A stretch of DNA of 64,000 nucleotides from Asticcacaulis sp. YBE204 (lineage in GTDB: Bacteria; Pseudomonadota; Alphaproteobacteria; Caulobacterales; Caulobacteraceae): contig NZ_AWGF01000001.1 in NCBI RefSeq assembly GCF_000495855.1, positions 310,001 through 374,000 on the forward strand, written 5' to 3'. Each line of letters starts with the position of its first letter. Within the stretch, counting starts at the first letter, position 1. Shown here piece after piece: positions 63,423-64,000 of this stretch. Below the pieces are notes generated by a model. The model did no database searches, was not told where the DNA came from, and saw nothing but the letters and a program-made list of their open reading frames with translations. A program made the translations under genes and the position numbers.

Positions 63423-63503
63423 TTGGGAAGCATATGTGTCGGTTAGCAAGAATTTGCACAAAAGCCTACAGTTCGACGCCATTTGCGACTATATAGGCCC
63501 CAA

Positions 63504-64000
63504 ATGAGTACACCTTTTCTCAAGATGAACGGCCTCGGCAATGATTTCATTGTCGTTGATGCCCGGACCCGGAGTTTCCAACCCGCCGCGGAGCAGATCC
63601 GTGCGTGGGGTAATCGTGCATCTGGCGTCGGTTTCGATCAGTTGATCGCCATCGAAGCCTCGCCCGAAGGCGACGCCTTCATGCGCGTGTGGAATTCCGA
63701 CGGTGGCACGGTCGAGACCTGCGGCAATGCCTTGCGCTGCGTGGCCTGGTATCTCGATCAGGACCAGCCCGATACTGAGCTGAAAATCGACACACTGGGC
63801 GGCAAGACGACCGCACGGGTGCTGGAGCGCGACGCGAAGACCGGCATCGCTTCGGTCGATATGGGTAAGCCGCGCCTTGACTGGACGCAGATTCCGCTCT
63901 CAGAAGAAATGAACACCGAACGGCTGGAGCTTCAGGTCGGCCCCATCGACGCGCCGCTCTATCACACGCCGTGCGCCGTCTCGATGGGCAACCCGCACGT
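63504..64000 (+). CDS. dapF: Diaminopimelate epimerase DapF, 3' end cut by window edge
   Basis: The enzyme converts LL- to meso-diaminopimelate for lysine and peptidoglycan synthesis. The visible 165 residues start MSTPFLKMNGLGNDFIVVDA, include NRASGVGFDQLIAIE, RVWNSDGGTVETCGNALRCVAW with the first catalytic Cys, and end at MGNPH near the window edge. The second catalytic Cys lies beyond. A TATATA at 63490 would place transcription start within a base or two of the ATG, so the message may be leaderless; there is no ribosome site. Confidence 0.93.
   Translation, partial: MSTPFLKMNGLGNDFIVVDARTRSFQPAAEQIRAWGNRASGVGFDQLIAIEASPEGDAFMRVWNSDGGTVETCGNALRCVAWYLDQDQPDTELKIDTLGGKTTARVLERDAKTGIASVDMGKPRLDWTQIPLSEEMNTERLELQVGPIDAPLYHTPCAVSMGNPH

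Overview
The window reads as chromosomal DNA of a GC-rich alphaproteobacterium of the Caulobacterales, most likely Asticcacaulis-like. The main evidence is a DivL-type cell-cycle kinase with tyrosine in place of the phospho-accepting histidine. Supporting evidence is a phoR/phoU/phoB set with Pho boxes, a RegB/RegA redox pair and a split F1 ATP synthase operon. The genus is an inference. No rRNA, tRNA, CRISPR array, IS element or prophage was seen, and gene density is ordinary.

Layout. 1-3.2 kb: the end of a pectin-use locus (DUF4861 protein, PL22 oligogalacturonate lyase, IclR regulator). 3.2-6.3 kb: phosphate regulation (phoR, phoU, phoB; no pst transporter between them). 6.3-13.3 kb: a metalloprotease, PHA depolymerase, SCO1 copper protein divergent from regB-regA, and an SdpR/SdpI pair. 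13.4-19.5 kb: signalling (divL, an HPP-CBS membrane protein, an EAL phosphodiesterase). 19.6-24.5 kb, minus strand: a WcbI-like protein, a [2Fe-2S] ferredoxin and sdhCDAB. 24.9-28.7 kb: a Lys/Pro-rich exported protein, a HIT protein, mdh, a candidate small RNA and an unrecognised gene. 28.7-39.3 kb: accessory genes, notably an ArsR-led operon with five SRPBCC proteins (six domains), a VOC protein and a YceI lipoprotein, then LytTR, DUF2306, TraB/GumN and MFS genes. 39.5-50 kb: sucCD, sucAB and lpd, with a patatin-like lipoprotein and a small membrane protein between sucB and lpd. 50-57.7 kb: a DUF4160/DUF2442 pair, xerC, DUF484, priA, a fatty-acid hydroxylase-type protein, a coiled-coil protein and a TerC protein. 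58-62.8 kb: atpHAGDC. The window ends in DUF1330 and the start of dapF.

The genes share a theme. The window carries much of the oxidative TCA half-cycle (2-oxoglutarate dehydrogenase E1, E2 and E3, succinyl-CoA synthetase, succinate dehydrogenase, malate dehydrogenase) and the F1 part of ATP synthase. It also carries a redox regulator and a cytochrome oxidase copper-assembly factor.

Non-coding structure is rich. There are two Pho boxes, several near-perfect palindromes in front of regulators, eight intrinsic terminators, a family of intergenic elements with CTCCC-type inverted ends, a tandem pair of covarying hairpins in the sucA leader, and a small-RNA-like transcription unit after mdh. All function calls rest on reading motifs by eye; no database search was possible.
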